DNA from: an uncultured Candidatus Nitrosopumilus sp.
GTDB taxonomy: Archaea > Thermoproteota > Nitrososphaeria > Nitrososphaerales > Nitrosopumilaceae
Length of the DNA stretch: 64,000 bases
Direction of reading: 5' to 3'
NCBI GenBank assembly: GCA_951812645.1
Contig: CATOSM010000001.1
Coordinates: 909,560-973,559 of the forward strand
Part shown: positions 1 to 8,916 of the stretch, piece by piece
Position numbering within the stretch: the stretch's first letter is position 1
How the letters are laid out: the number at the start of each line of letters is the position of its first letter
Position numbers and translations under genes: made by a program
Notes under the pieces: model-generated
Database searches by the model: none
The model's input: only the letters and a program-made list of their open reading frames with translations
What the model was told of the DNA's origin: nothing

Positions 1-465
1 AGTCATTTTTTCCATAAGATCAATCAAGAGCTCACGATCACCTGCAGGCCACATGAACATGGTGGAATGTCCCAAGAAGATTCCGTAAATTGCTAGCCAG
101 TACATTATGTAGATACATCTGTTTAGTTCAGATGCAATCACTCTAACGTATTTTGCACGCTCTGGAACTTCTATTCCAAGTAATTCCTCTGCCCCCAAAA
201 CATACGGATAGAGTACATTGCATGAATCGTGAATTACTGGCCTTTCCAAGTGAGGAATATTAGTGATGTAATTTCTATACTCTGCCATTTTTTCTTCTCC
301 GCGGTGAACGTAGCCCGGATCAGGATCACATGCAACGATATAATCGCCGTCAATTTGTACAACAATTCTCATGTGGCCAGAACCAGGATGCTGCGGTCCA
401 ACATTGAGAGTCATGATTCTCTCGTCAACTTTTTGGAGTGCTAATCCCGGCGGTAACTCTGTCAT
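1..465 (-). CDS. nuoD: Complex I subunit NuoD (49 kDa), partial
   Basis: Quinone-side subunit of the membrane NADH dehydrogenase-like complex I, which feeds electrons into the quinone pool while pumping protons. Only the first 155 codons are present; the gene runs off the left edge. Translating the minus strand from the ATG at 465 gives the family's N-terminal blocks NVGPQHPGSGHMR and PGYVHRGEEKMAE, the conserved His-bearing segment near the quinone cavity. The ATG lies 2 nt after the nuoC stop, so it is read from the same message as nuoA-B-C. The remaining subunits should lie to the left of the window. Confidence 0.93.
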   Translation of the reverse strand, partial: MTELPPGLALQKVDERIMTLNVGPQHPGSGHMRIVVQIDGDYIVACDPDPGYVHRGEEKMAEYRNYITNIPHLERPVIHDSCNVLYPYVLGAEELLGIEVPERAKYVRVIASELNRCIYIMYWLAIYGIFLGHSTMFMWPAGDRELLIDLMEKMT

Positions 466-467
466 CC

Positions 468-1067
468 CTATCTGCCTTTTATTGCAAAGTCCTTTCGAAG
501 TGGCGGTAAATCTGCCCAGTCCTCTGGCAAAAGCAATCGTCTGTTATCAGGATGGCCCTCAAAGAAAACTCCAAACATTTCAAAAACTTCCCTTTCATGA
601 AATTCAACGCTGTAAAATACATCTCTAAGAGTGGGTAGCTTTGTGGCATCATTTCCAGGTATTGGATCAGTTTCTCTTTGAGCTCTAGTGGCCAAAACAA
701 GGACTTGCCTTGCTAATGAGGAATCAGTATACGAACCAATATGATAAACGACCTCAATTTCGTCATCTGCAGGATAATCTACGCCTGAAACAGATTCGAC
801 ATGATCATAATTTAGCCCATCGCGGATAAATTCAGCCACGTCATGGACATTTTCTCTGCCAACGTTAATTCTAACCCTATCCTCTTTTACAAACCCAACC
901 TCGACTTTATCACCGAATTTTTCAACGATTTTATCAGAAATACTTTTTTCAAATGCAGGTAATTCTACCGGAGGAGCTTCGGGTTTCTTTGCTGCAGGCT
1001 TTGGCGGGGGTGATTTTACTTCAGGCTTGGCATCTGCAGGAGGATTTTCAGTTTGAGTGCCCATCAT
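468..1067 (-). CDS. nuoC: Complex I subunit NuoC (30 kDa)
   Basis: Peripheral-arm subunit of complex I. The protein has 199 residues. An N-terminal extension of about 35 residues rich in Pro, Ala and Lys precedes the conserved domain; the family signature appears near the C-terminus as FHEREVFEMFGVFFEGHPDNRRLLLPED-like sequence followed by PLRKDF (residues about 155-195). The ORF opens with two ATGs in a row (1067 and 1064) that overlap the nuoB stop codon, and it ends 2 nt before nuoD, so the genes are translationally linked. NuoC and NuoD are separate here, unlike the fused NuoCD of some bacteria. Confidence 0.95.
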   Translation of the reverse strand: MMGTQTENPPADAKPEVKSPPPKPAAKKPEAPPVELPAFEKSISDKIVEKFGDKVEVGFVKEDRVRINVGRENVHDVAEFIRDGLNYDHVESVSGVDYPADDEIEVVYHIGSYTDSSLARQVLVLATRAQRETDPIPGNDATKLPTLRDVFYSVEFHEREVFEMFGVFFEGHPDNRRLLLPEDWADLPPLRKDFAIKGR

Positions 1068-1588
1068 ACAAACTTCCTAGCCTTCATTCTCTTGATTTTC
1101 TCTTGCAATAACATACATCCTTGAATAAGAGTTTCAGGTCTAGGTGGGCAACCTGGAACATAGACATCAACTGGAATAACTCCATCAATTCCCGGAAGTA
1201 CATTGTATGAATCAAAATACAGACCTCCAGTAATTGCACAGGCGCCCATAGCAATCACGTACTTTGGTTCTGGCATTTGATCATAAACTAATCTGAGACG
1301 TGGCGCCATTTTTCTTGTGATGGTTCCTTGGACAACCACAAGATCGCATTGTCTAAGTGAACCGAATGCTTCAATGATACCAAATCTTTCAACATCGTAT
1401 CTGGGACTCGATGCTGCACCAAACTCAACACTGCAACAAGCTGTTTCAATGTGGACAGGCCAGAGCGACCAAATTCTACCCCAATTAATGGCATAGCCCA
1501 ATGGCTTGTCAATTGCCTTTTCTAAAATATCTCCCAACTTTCCTACAAAGACATTTGCATTTTCCGGTGTGACTAAATCTTTAAGCAA
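1064..1588 (-). CDS. nuoB: Complex I subunit NuoB (N2 Fe-S cluster)
   Basis: Carries the [4Fe-4S] cluster N2 that hands electrons to quinone. The cluster ligands are visible: the adjacent pair C51-C52 in ETACCSVEF, C117 in MGACAITGG and C147 in VPGCPPRPE. The length of 174 residues is normal for the family. The ORF begins with TTG at 1588; there is no ATG nearby in frame. The stop codon overlaps the first ATG of nuoC. Fourteen residues before the first cysteine, the GYAINWGR segment is also typical of NuoB. Confidence 0.96.
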   Translation of the reverse strand: MLKDLVTPENANVFVGKLGDILEKAIDKPLGYAINWGRIWSLWPVHIETACCSVEFGAASSPRYDVERFGIIEAFGSLRQCDLVVVQGTITRKMAPRLRLVYDQMPEPKYVIAMGACAITGGLYFDSYNVLPGIDGVIPVDVYVPGCPPRPETLIQGCMLLQEKIKRMKARKFV

Positions 1589-1628
1589 TTTTATCCCCTA
1601 TCCCCGTAAATACAATTTCTATAAATAA

Positions 1629-2003
1629 TTACCATATTCTTCTTCTCCCTGATTGATATAATGCAAATGCCATTGCACCAAACATAATTGCCAAAAATCC
1701 CATCATAGGCAAAGTCGCCATCTTTGGAATTTCTAAAAGTGCACTTCCCCATGCATACAAGAAAATTGCCATTACGTCAAAGACCACAAACATCAGAATA
1801 TACGGATAATACTGCATCATGAAATGGGTTCGTCCCTCTCCTGACGGGACTTGACCGCATTCCATCGGCAAAAATTTAACCGGATTGCTTCTTTTTCGAG
1901 GGGAAACCATTCTTGAAATAACCAAGGCTGGAGCCATAGCTACCATACCAAACGCAAACATCAATACAACGGTACTGTAATTGCCCGCCAATTCCCCGAC
2001 CAA
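1629..2003 (-). CDS. nuoA: Complex I subunit NuoA
   Basis: Small membrane subunit of complex I, first gene of the visible operon. The 124 residues form three hydrophobic segments (about residues 8-30, 62-85 and 92-115). The conserved loop between the first and second carries PMECG (about residues 46-50) and FMMQYYPYILMFVVFD, which is characteristic of NuoA. The ORF starts with TTG at 2003. A gap of 40 nt separates it from nuoB. The divergent neighbour across about 110 bp is a peroxiredoxin gene. Confidence 0.93.
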   Translation of the reverse strand: MVGELAGNYSTVVLMFAFGMVAMAPALVISRMVSPRKRSNPVKFLPMECGQVPSGEGRTHFMMQYYPYILMFVVFDVMAIFLYAWGSALLEIPKMATLPMMGFLAIMFGAMAFALYQSGRRRIW

Positions 2004-2085
2004 TTTAGCTTTTCACCCTGATTTTTGTATAAAAAGGTATGTTTCGTTTTTGGATCAAAATTTGGAAAAAATATTTTTGAAAAGG

Positions 2086-2094
2086 ACTTAATAG
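2086..2094 (+). promoter_or_regulatory. Probable TATA box of the peroxiredoxin gene
   Basis: An AT-rich TATA-like hexamer (TTAATA) lies about 22-28 bp before the ATG at 2116, with no Shine-Dalgarno motif in between. This spacing is what a leaderless archaeal transcript would need. It is inferred from position and composition only. Confidence 0.4.
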
Positions 2095-2115
2095 GATAAC
2101 ATCAGAAAGGCGATC

Positions 2116-2580
2116 ATGTCATTGAATGTGGGAGACGTTGCTCCAGGATTTGAGCTTCCGGATACCGAATTGAAACTGAGGACTTTGGAGGAATTTAAAG
2201 GAGGAAAAATAGTCTTATCGTTCATAGTCGCAGCCAGCTCTCCAGTCTGTGAAGCAGAACTCTGTACATTTAGAGACTCTTGGAAGGAAATCTCAGATAC
2301 TGGTGCCAAGGTGATAGCAATTAGTAATGACGGACCGTTTGCAAACAAGGCATTTGCAGAAAAACACAGCTTTAACTTTCCATTGTTAGGAGATTATACA
2401 AGTAAAACGATCAAAGATTATGATGTTCTGATGCCAGACTTGCTTCATATCAAAGATTACAACGCAGCAAAACGCTCTGTCTTTATAATTAATGAAGATG
2501 GTAAAATCGGTTACAGGTGGGTTTCAGAGGATCCATTAAAAGAGCCAAACTATGAAGAGATTAAAAATTTCTTAAAATAA
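2116..2580 (+). CDS. Peroxiredoxin (AhpC/TSA family)
   Basis: Thiol peroxidase that reduces peroxides. The 154-residue protein has the family layout: VGDVAPGFELPD at the N-terminus, then the peroxidatic cysteine C45 in the SSPVCEAELC segment, which also supplies C50 five residues later, and the ISNDGPF and FPLLGD blocks. The C45/C50 arrangement resembles atypical 2-Cys or Bcp-like peroxiredoxins, so the resolving cysteine may be C50. It is a single-gene unit between the divergent nuo operon and the convergent carboxylase operon. Confidence 0.93.
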   Translation: MSLNVGDVAPGFELPDTELKLRTLEEFKGGKIVLSFIVAASSPVCEAELCTFRDSWKEISDTGAKVIAISNDGPFANKAFAEKHSFNFPLLGDYTSKTIKDYDVLMPDLLHIKDYNAAKRSVFIINEDGKIGYRWVSEDPLKEPNYEEIKNFLK

Positions 2581-2584
2581 GAAA

Positions 2585-3097
2585 TCATTCCAGATCTGCG
2601 ATAACGTCGCCTTTAGCAACAGTTGCACCTTCTTTAATTTTGAGATTTTTCACGACACCATCCTTGTGAGCTTTTACTGCAACCTGCATCTTCATTGACT
2701 CCAATGTACAAACAGCGTCACCCTTCTTAACAGGATCACCTTCAGATACTGCAATTGATACGACCTTGCCCGGAATCTGGCTTTTCAATGCTAATTGGGC
2801 ACCTCCTGAGCCGCTGCCACCGGAGTTTTTGAAAACAACCTCATCAAAATGGGCGTTCATGTTTAGTGTAATTGGAACGTGATCAATTACAAGATTCATT
2901 TCACTAGTTAAAGTCTCAAGATATTTTGCTTTGTGATATTGCTGATCTAAGATAAATTCGATGCCTTTTGCATCCATGGCGATAATTCTTAACTGGTGTT
3001 CTTTGTCATTGATCTTAACCACATAATCGTTGTTGCCCAAGTTTCCAACAATTTTTGCGTCAAAGGATTTTTCAACGTCAGATATCTTATAGTCCAT
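2585..3097 (-). CDS. Biotin carboxyl carrier protein of acyl-CoA carboxylase
   Basis: Carries the biotin that shuttles CO2 between the carboxylase and transferase halves of the acetyl-CoA/propionyl-CoA carboxylase of the 3-hydroxypropionate/4-hydroxybutyrate cycle. The C-terminal lipoyl/biotinyl domain (about residues 100-171) contains the ESMKM motif with the biotinylated lysine near residue 137. A Gly/Ser-rich linker precedes it, and the N-terminal half is a less conserved adaptor-like domain. I chose the ATG at 3097; a TTG one codon upstream is also possible. The gene starts 6 nt after the biotin carboxylase stop. Confidence 0.92.
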   Translation of the reverse strand: MDYKISDVEKSFDAKIVGNLGNNDYVVKINDKEHQLRIIAMDAKGIEFILDQQYHKAKYLETLTSEMNLVIDHVPITLNMNAHFDEVVFKNSGGSGSGGAQLALKSQIPGKVVSIAVSEGDPVKKGDAVCTLESMKMQVAVKAHKDGVVKNLKIKEGATVAKGDVIADLE

Positions 3098-3103
3098 CAA
3101 CCA

Positions 3104-4591
3104 TCAATCCAGTTTGTTTTTCCATGTTGCACTGCTGGTACCACCGTTTTGAGCCCTGCTTTTGAAATATTCAGAATGAATGACAGCTGCGGCCAAAGCT
3201 GCGTCGCTCTTTTCTTCTTTTTCTTTCTTGAGGTCTTCAGTCAGTCTGTCAATCATGTCATAACGTTTCAGAAAGTCAGTGGACAGTTCTCCTTTTTTGT
3301 ACTCCTCAGAGTTTAGAATTGTTTTGTAAAGTGGAATGGATGTTTCAACGCCTTCAACATACATGTCACTTAATGCAGTAAGCATTCTTGTTCGTGACTC
3401 CTCAAATGTCGGACCCCACGTACAGAGTTTGGCCATTAGTGAATCATAAAACGGGGATACTGTGCAGCCGGGATAGAGATAGGTGTCACACCTAACGTTT
3501 GGTCCTGCAGGGATTGTTACATCCGGAACGGGTCCAGTTGAGGGTGCAAAGTCCAAAAATGTATCTTCTGCGTTGATTCTACATTCAATCGCATATCCAT
3601 TCATCCTTAGATCTTTTTGTTTGAATGGGAGTGGTTCTCCGTTTGCAATATCGATTTGTAGTTTGACAAAGTCCAATCCCGAAACCATCTCACTGATTGG
3701 ATGCTCTACTTGGAGTCTTGCATTGATTTCAATGAAATAAAACTCTCCATTATCTGCCCTCAAGAATTCGGCCGTACCAAGATTGGTGTAATCAACTGCC
3801 TCTGCTGCCCTAACAACTATTTCGCCGATTTCCTCTCTTTTTGCATCATCTACTACAGGAGAGGGGGTCTGTTCAATTAATTTCTGATTTCTTCTTTGAA
3901 TGGAACATTCCCTCTCAAAGAGATGTACTGCATTTCCATGATGATCCCTGCACATCTGATATTCAATGTGTCTTGTTTTTTTTAGGAATTTTTCAACAAT
4001 TATTGCAGACTTTCCAACAGCGGCAATAGATTCGGAGGTTACTGTTTGAAAACCCTCATGCAGCTCTTTGTCATTTGTTACAATTCTGATTCCACGACCC
4101 CCACCACCATAAACTGATTTTAACATAACAGGATATCCAATATCGTTTGCAACTTTTGCTGCATCTTCTGCATCCCTTACCAATCCAGGACTTCCAGGAA
4201 CAGTCGGAACTTGTGCTTTTAACATTGCAGCCTTGCACACCATTTTATCGCCGCATAAATTCATAGAATCTGCAGAGGGACCAATGAAGGTGATTTTATT
4301 TTTTTCACACAATCTTGCAAAGTCATCATTTTCAGAAAGGAAGCCATAGCCAGGATGCACAGCATTGGCACCTGAAGCTAACATGACTTCAAGGATCTTT
4401 TCTTGGTTTAGATAAGATTTTGCGGGAGCGGCCTCTCCGATGTGATAGGATTCATCTGCCTTCTTAACATGTGAGGAATTGTAATCCTCGTCAGAATAGA
4501 CTGCAACAGTCCTTATTCCTAGTGCATTGCATGTTCTGATTACACGCAAGGCAATTTCTCCTCTGTTGGCAATCAGTACCTTTTCAATCAT
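3104..4591 (-). CDS. Biotin carboxylase subunit of acetyl/propionyl-CoA carboxylase
   Basis: ATP-dependent carboxylation of biotin. The protein of about 495 residues opens with the typical EKVLIANRGEIALRV block. The ATP-grasp glycine loop (YGGGGRGIRIV, about residues 161-171) and the EINARLQVEH motif (about 290-300) are intact. The last 60 residues form a charged tail absent from many bacterial AccC proteins. I prefer the ATG at 4591; a GTG codon directly before it is the alternative. It lies between the carboxyltransferase and BCCP genes on one strand, so the three make one enzyme. Confidence 0.95.
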   Translation of the reverse strand: MIEKVLIANRGEIALRVIRTCNALGIRTVAVYSDEDYNSSHVKKADESYHIGEAAPAKSYLNQEKILEVMLASGANAVHPGYGFLSENDDFARLCEKNKITFIGPSADSMNLCGDKMVCKAAMLKAQVPTVPGSPGLVRDAEDAAKVANDIGYPVMLKSVYGGGGRGIRIVTNDKELHEGFQTVTSESIAAVGKSAIIVEKFLKKTRHIEYQMCRDHHGNAVHLFERECSIQRRNQKLIEQTPSPVVDDAKREEIGEIVVRAAEAVDYTNLGTAEFLRADNGEFYFIEINARLQVEHPISEMVSGLDFVKLQIDIANGEPLPFKQKDLRMNGYAIECRINAEDTFLDFAPSTGPVPDVTIPAGPNVRCDTYLYPGCTVSPFYDSLMAKLCTWGPTFEESRTRMLTALSDMYVEGVETSIPLYKTILNSEEYKKGELSTDFLKRYDMIDRLTEDLKKEKEEKSDAALAAAVIHSEYFKSRAQNGGTSSATWKNKLD

Positions 4592-4597
4592 CACTAA

Positions 4598-6145
4598 TCA
4601 CAAATTGATATTTCCGTGTTTTCTTGGAAGTTGCTTTTCTCTCTTGTTTGCTAGCATTTGGAGTGCTTTGATTATCATCGGCCGTGTTTCAGCTGGATCA
4701 ATCACATTATCTACAGTTCCATGAGATGCTGCCACATATGGATTCTCAAATTTCTCTGCAAACTCATCGATTAGCTGTTTCTTGAGCGCCTCGGGATCGT
4801 CTGCTGCGGCAAGTTCTTTTCTGGACATAATTTTGACTGCCGCCTCTCCACCTAGCACAGCGCATCTTGCAGTTGGCCATGCATAGTTGATATCAGTTCC
4901 AAGGTTTTTACTTCCCATCGCAATGTATGCTCCGCCATATGCCTTACCAATAACCAAAGTGATTCTTGGAACAGTTGCTTCGCAATATGCATACAGCAGT
5001 TTACTCCCATGCCTAATGATGCCATTGTGTTCCTGGTTAGAACCAGGCATGTAACCCGGAGTATCAACCAGAGTCAGAATGGGAATGTTAAATGAATCAC
5101 AAAATCTGATAAAGCGTGCGGCTTTGTTTGAAGAATCAATATCAAGTGCGCCAGCTAGATGCGTGGGATTATTTGCAATGATTCCAACTGCTTGTCCGTT
5201 CATTCTACCATAGCCTACAACAATATTTGGTGCAAAGAGTTCATGCACTTCAAAGAACTCACGGTTATCTGCAATAGAATTGATGATTTCTTTCATATCA
5301 TATGGTTGTAAGGGATTTTCAGGAATTACATTGATGAGATTGTGATCCAACCTATTTGGATCATCATCTGTCTTTGTTTTTGGCGGTTCCTCTGTATTAT
5401 TTTGTGGAAGAAATGAAATTAATTTTTTGATGTAATCCATGCACTGGTATTCATTTTCTGCAACAAAGTGTGCAACACCACTTTTTGAACCATGAGTCAT
5501 GGCACCGCCAAGGTCATCAAAGGAGATTTCCTCGCCCAATACAGTCTTGACAACGTCAGGTCCTGTGACAAACATGCTTCCAGCTTTTTCTACCATTATA
5601 ACAAAATCAGTCATTGCAGGAGAATAAACAGAACCGCCAGCGGAAGGGCCTATACTTGCAGTAATCTGAGGGATGACTCCTGACGCCAGTTGGTTATGAT
5701 AAAAGATATCTGCAAATCCATCTAAACTCATTATACCCTCTTGAATTCGGGCACCCCCAGAATCCATAATTCCAATCATGGGACATCCGGTTCGAACTGC
5801 ATGATCCATTAATTTTGTAATCTTTTTAGCCCCCATCTGACTGAGCGTGCCACCAAGTACAGTGAAATCATATGCAAAAACAAAGATTTGCCTTCCATTA
5901 ACATTGCCATAACCGCCAACTACACCATCAGTATAGAATTTCTTTTTCTGCATATCATATTCATGATAGTGATGAGTGACCAGGGGGTCAATTTCTGTGA
6001 AAGTGCCCTCATCAACCAGGAGGTTGATTCTTTCACGAGCAGTTAATTTACCTTTCTCGTGTTGTGCCTTGATTCGATCTTGGCCGCCGCCTTGTAATGC
6101 GGTTTTATTTTTTTGGTTATATCCATCAATCTTTTCAGAATGCAC
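4598..6145 (-). CDS. pccB: Carboxyltransferase subunit of acetyl/propionyl-CoA carboxylase
   Basis: Transfers the carboxyl group from biotin to acetyl-CoA or propionyl-CoA. At 515 residues it has the normal length of single-chain beta-type transferases. Family blocks include GKLTARERINLLVDEGTF, the oxyanion-hole regions MDSGGARIQEG and GPSAGGSVYSPA in the first half, and GKAYGGAYIAMGSK in the second. The ORF starts with GTG at 6145. It heads the operon with the biotin carboxylase and BCCP. In thaumarchaea the same enzyme is known to serve both carboxylation steps of the CO2-fixation cycle. Confidence 0.96.
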   Translation of the reverse strand: MHSEKIDGYNQKNKTALQGGGQDRIKAQHEKGKLTARERINLLVDEGTFTEIDPLVTHHYHEYDMQKKKFYTDGVVGGYGNVNGRQIFVFAYDFTVLGGTLSQMGAKKITKLMDHAVRTGCPMIGIMDSGGARIQEGIMSLDGFADIFYHNQLASGVIPQITASIGPSAGGSVYSPAMTDFVIMVEKAGSMFVTGPDVVKTVLGEEISFDDLGGAMTHGSKSGVAHFVAENEYQCMDYIKKLISFLPQNNTEEPPKTKTDDDPNRLDHNLINVIPENPLQPYDMKEIINSIADNREFFEVHELFAPNIVVGYGRMNGQAVGIIANNPTHLAGALDIDSSNKAARFIRFCDSFNIPILTLVDTPGYMPGSNQEHNGIIRHGSKLLYAYCEATVPRITLVIGKAYGGAYIAMGSKNLGTDINYAWPTARCAVLGGEAAVKIMSRKELAAADDPEALKKQLIDEFAEKFENPYVAASHGTVDNVIDPAETRPMIIKALQMLANKREKQLPRKHGNINL

Positions 6146-6243
6146 GACATTCTAAACCAATATGGTTTTCCTATATTTACTTTGAGAATTAAGATTTGTA
6201 AAAAAATTACAAAAATTTAACGATCAATAGAGATTTTAGAACG

Positions 6244-6555
6244 TCAGGTATTCAAAAGCGGGAATTTTTTATTTGCCGATTTTTGATAGGTTACGAAGGA
6301 ATCTTTTTCGTCACCACATTTCTTACATATACAGAATTGAGATACGTTAGGAATATCACAATTATCTTGAAACTCACATTGCGGACATCCAGCAGGGGCC
6401 CCACATACCATGCACTGTAATTCATCGGCCTGGGCACATTTTTCATGCTTTACGCCCAAACCTTTAGCCCATAAACCAATTTCATTCACAGGAATTTTTT
6501 CATTACAGACAATGCAAGTTCCAGGAAACTTCATGGGAATTTTCCTCCAACTCAT
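6244..6555 (-). CDS. Small multi-zinc-finger protein
   Basis: A 103-residue protein with four cysteine pairs: CIVC, CMVC, CPQC with a following C, and CICKKC. These look like two or three zinc ribbons. The translation probably begins at the internal Met of MKFPGTCIVC (residue 8). It overlaps the end of rfcL by 4 nt on the same strand, so it is co-transcribed with it. I do not recognise a named family; a nucleic-acid or protein-binding role would be inference. Confidence 0.75.
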   Translation of the reverse strand: MSWRKIPMKFPGTCIVCNEKIPVNEIGLWAKGLGVKHEKCAQADELQCMVCGAPAGCPQCEFQDNCDIPNVSQFCICKKCGDEKDSFVTYQKSANKKFPLLNT

Positions 6556-7709
6556 CGTGTTAGTCCAATCTCCTTGTCAATGATATCCCCAAAAGTTTCT
6601 TCAAGATCTAATTGAAGAGTTTTATTTTTGATGCAAAACAAAACAAATGGCAGACAAGAGGTTACAAAGGAACTAGAGGATTGGTGTAATTTTCTAGCCA
6701 TTACGGAAGACAGTGATTTTATTTTTGCGCCATCCCATCTGACTCTATTTAGCAAGGGCCAAGATAAGTTGTACTGGGTATAACGGATTCGGTCATCATT
6801 TTGGTATAATTTAACCAAGATATCATTTAGGTAGCGAAGCAATCTCCAATTTTGAGTTTTCATGATTCTTCCAAAAAGCATGTCTGCGTTGGATATGATT
6901 TCAAGATGTTTTGCCATGGTGGAATTATCCAAACCGCTTGTTATGATGCTAGAATAAAACGCACTGATTTTTTCTCTAGGATCAATTTGCATGGCATAAA
7001 GAACGCCTCTAGCTTCCTCAATAGAGTTTGCTTTAAAGAAAGCATTTACGCCGTCTTCGACATTTATGTTTTCAAAAGATTTTTCAGTTTGAGGATTGAA
7101 TCCGGTTACTAGAGACTGTGCAAGATTTATCATGGAACGAACGTCACCTTTTGATTTATCAATAGCTTTTACTAATGCACCGGGACTCAGTTTTGTATTT
7201 TGTTTTTTTAATATATTATCAAGATATACACGCAATAATCGCGGTGGAATTTTTCTGAATTCTACTGTCTTTACTGCTTTTTTGATACTTTTCATTTTAT
7301 CAGATGTGTCGCTATTTGCAGCAAGAAGAATTGGCACCGTAGGTTCTTTGAGAATGTCAACAAGTGCTGATGCGCCTCCATAATCACCGCGGCCGTGGAT
7401 TCCATCGACTTCATCTACAAATATCATAGGAGTGCCCATGACACTCACATTAGCTAGAACAGGCGTAAGAATTTCGTTTATTCTAGACTTGCTTCTAACA
7501 TCGCTTGCATTCAGTCCAATCACATCATATCCAAACCGCTTTGCCGCAAGATATGCAACGGTAGTTTTTCCAATTCCAGGCGGGCCTACTAAAAGCAGGG
7601 GTTTTGTACCTTTTTTCCATTTAACAAACCACTCGGTAATGGCTGCGCGAGATTCTTCATTTCCCACCATGTCAGAAACTATCTGAGGTCGGTATTTTTC
7701 AGACCACAT
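6552..7709 (-). CDS. rfcL: Replication factor C large subunit
   Basis: Large subunit of the clamp loader that opens PCNA and loads it on primed DNA. I place the start at the ATG of MWSEKYRPQ (7709), the universal RFC N-terminus; a longer reading with a TTG start exists. The Walker A motif GPPGIGKTT is near residue 40, Walker B FVDEVDG near residue 95, and LNASDVRSK between them. The protein has about 385 residues, and I see no obvious C-terminal PIP box at its end. The upstream gene stops 8 nt before this start, and a zinc-finger gene follows with overlap. The partner rfcS is 24 kb away. Confidence 0.94.
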   Translation of the reverse strand: MWSEKYRPQIVSDMVGNEESRAAITEWFVKWKKGTKPLLLVGPPGIGKTTVAYLAAKRFGYDVIGLNASDVRSKSRINEILTPVLANVSVMGTPMIFVDEVDGIHGRGDYGGASALVDILKEPTVPILLAANSDTSDKMKSIKKAVKTVEFRKIPPRLLRVYLDNILKKQNTKLSPGALVKAIDKSKGDVRSMINLAQSLVTGFNPQTEKSFENINVEDGVNAFFKANSIEEARGVLYAMQIDPREKISAFYSSIITSGLDNSTMAKHLEIISNADMLFGRIMKTQNWRLLRYLNDILVKLYQNDDRIRYTQYNLSWPLLNRVRWDGAKIKSLSSVMARKLHQSSSSFVTSCLPFVLFCIKNKTLQLDLEETFGDIIDKEIGLTR

Positions 7710-7717
7710 CAAAGTAA

Positions 7718-8833
7718 TCACTTGGGAAGTTTAGATTGGTACTCAGACCACCTGCTGGCCTTTTCCAATTTGTTATGCCAGTATTGATTATAATGTTCCA
7801 CGGTTAAGAACAAGAATTCCAAAAATTCTTTGTGTGAGAAGTTATCAGGTAGCAAATCAAGTGCAAGCCTTGCATCATGTAGATACAAATTACTTTTTTC
7901 TAACGTGACTTCAAATCCTTTTTTTACGTCATTGGCTAACAATGAATAATAAAGTGGCCAAGAAGGAATTTTTACAAATCCACTTTTGATAGAATCCTCA
8001 ATTTCATTTCCACAGCCGACGCCTTCAGCAGCTCTTGCCATACCCAAATAGAAAATCTCACCAAGGGGGTTTTCTGCCAAGGCCATGTTTCTTCCAGCAG
8101 TTCCCATCACTGCGCGGTATTTTTTGTAAGACAGAGTCATTTCTTCCTCAGTAATTTCAGTCGGTTTTGATTTGAGCTTCTCATCCAGATACTGTCCAAT
8201 TCTGGCATCTTCAAATCCCGCCTCAAATTCCTTTAGAACGTGTTCCCCACCTTTTGAAATTTTATCTCGAGCCAATTTCAAGATATAGGGATTCATCAGT
8301 TTGTAATCATCAAGAAATTCCAAATCCTCATCCTTGTCTACAATTCTGTCCATGGGCTCACTTAGATCAATTGCAAGGATATGCCCTTCAACCACGTCTT
8401 GTTTTAGTTGTGGATCATCTCTTCCAGAAAATTCAGCAGCTGCATCAAATAATCCATTGAAGACAGGAAAAGTCATTTTTACAAAGTTTGAGTTTAAAAT
8501 TCGATTTACCCTATCTTGCATAACGTCAGGACTCTCTAATTTTGATTTTATAGGCTCGATCTCAGAGGCGTTTAGGATGATTTCGGTGGAGCCTACTTCA
8601 TTGCCAAATGCCTGTTGGGTGGCATTCGGATCGGTATCGGATTTTATTTCATTTGACAATCCTTGTGCAAATCGTTCTGCAAAATTTGGAAATTGGTTTT
8701 CTGTTTCGTCTTTGTATTTGTTAAATAATTTGTAGCCTTTAGATTTGAACAGTGCCTGTTTTATGATCTGCTTCCCAGGTTTTGTACCCATCAAAGCTTC
8801 TTTACTAATTACGGATTGATCCTTGCCACTCAC
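7718..8833 (-). CDS. Conserved hypothetical protein upstream of rfcL
   Basis: A 371-residue soluble protein with no signal peptide, membrane segment or catalytic motif that I recognise. It is charged and predicted largely helical, with the C-terminal third rich in aromatic residues (FLFLTVEHYNQYWHNK). It stops 8 nt before rfcL, which suggests a shared transcript and perhaps a DNA-replication or repair link, but that is inference from context only. The start ATG at 8833 gives a compact N-terminus (MSGKDQS). Confidence 0.8.
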   Translation of the reverse strand: MSGKDQSVISKEALMGTKPGKQIIKQALFKSKGYKLFNKYKDETENQFPNFAERFAQGLSNEIKSDTDPNATQQAFGNEVGSTEIILNASEIEPIKSKLESPDVMQDRVNRILNSNFVKMTFPVFNGLFDAAAEFSGRDDPQLKQDVVEGHILAIDLSEPMDRIVDKDEDLEFLDDYKLMNPYILKLARDKISKGGEHVLKEFEAGFEDARIGQYLDEKLKSKPTEITEEEMTLSYKKYRAVMGTAGRNMALAENPLGEIFYLGMARAAEGVGCGNEIEDSIKSGFVKIPSWPLYYSLLANDVKKGFEVTLEKSNLYLHDARLALDLLPDNFSHKEFLEFLFLTVEHYNQYWHNKLEKASRWSEYQSKLPK

Positions 8834-8882
8834 AGTCGTTAATCTTCCTTATTGTTATTTATGCTTTCAAACCAGATATTTT

Positions 8883-8893
8883 CTTCACTTAAA
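8883..8893 (+). promoter_or_regulatory. Probable TATA box, leaderless start of the phosphatase gene
   Basis: The AT-rich segment CTTAAATTA lies about 25-30 bp before the ATG at 8917, with no ribosome-binding motif between them, as expected for a leaderless archaeal message. Confidence 0.4.
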
Positions 8894-8916
8894 TTACGAA
8901 TGACTGGTTTGACAAC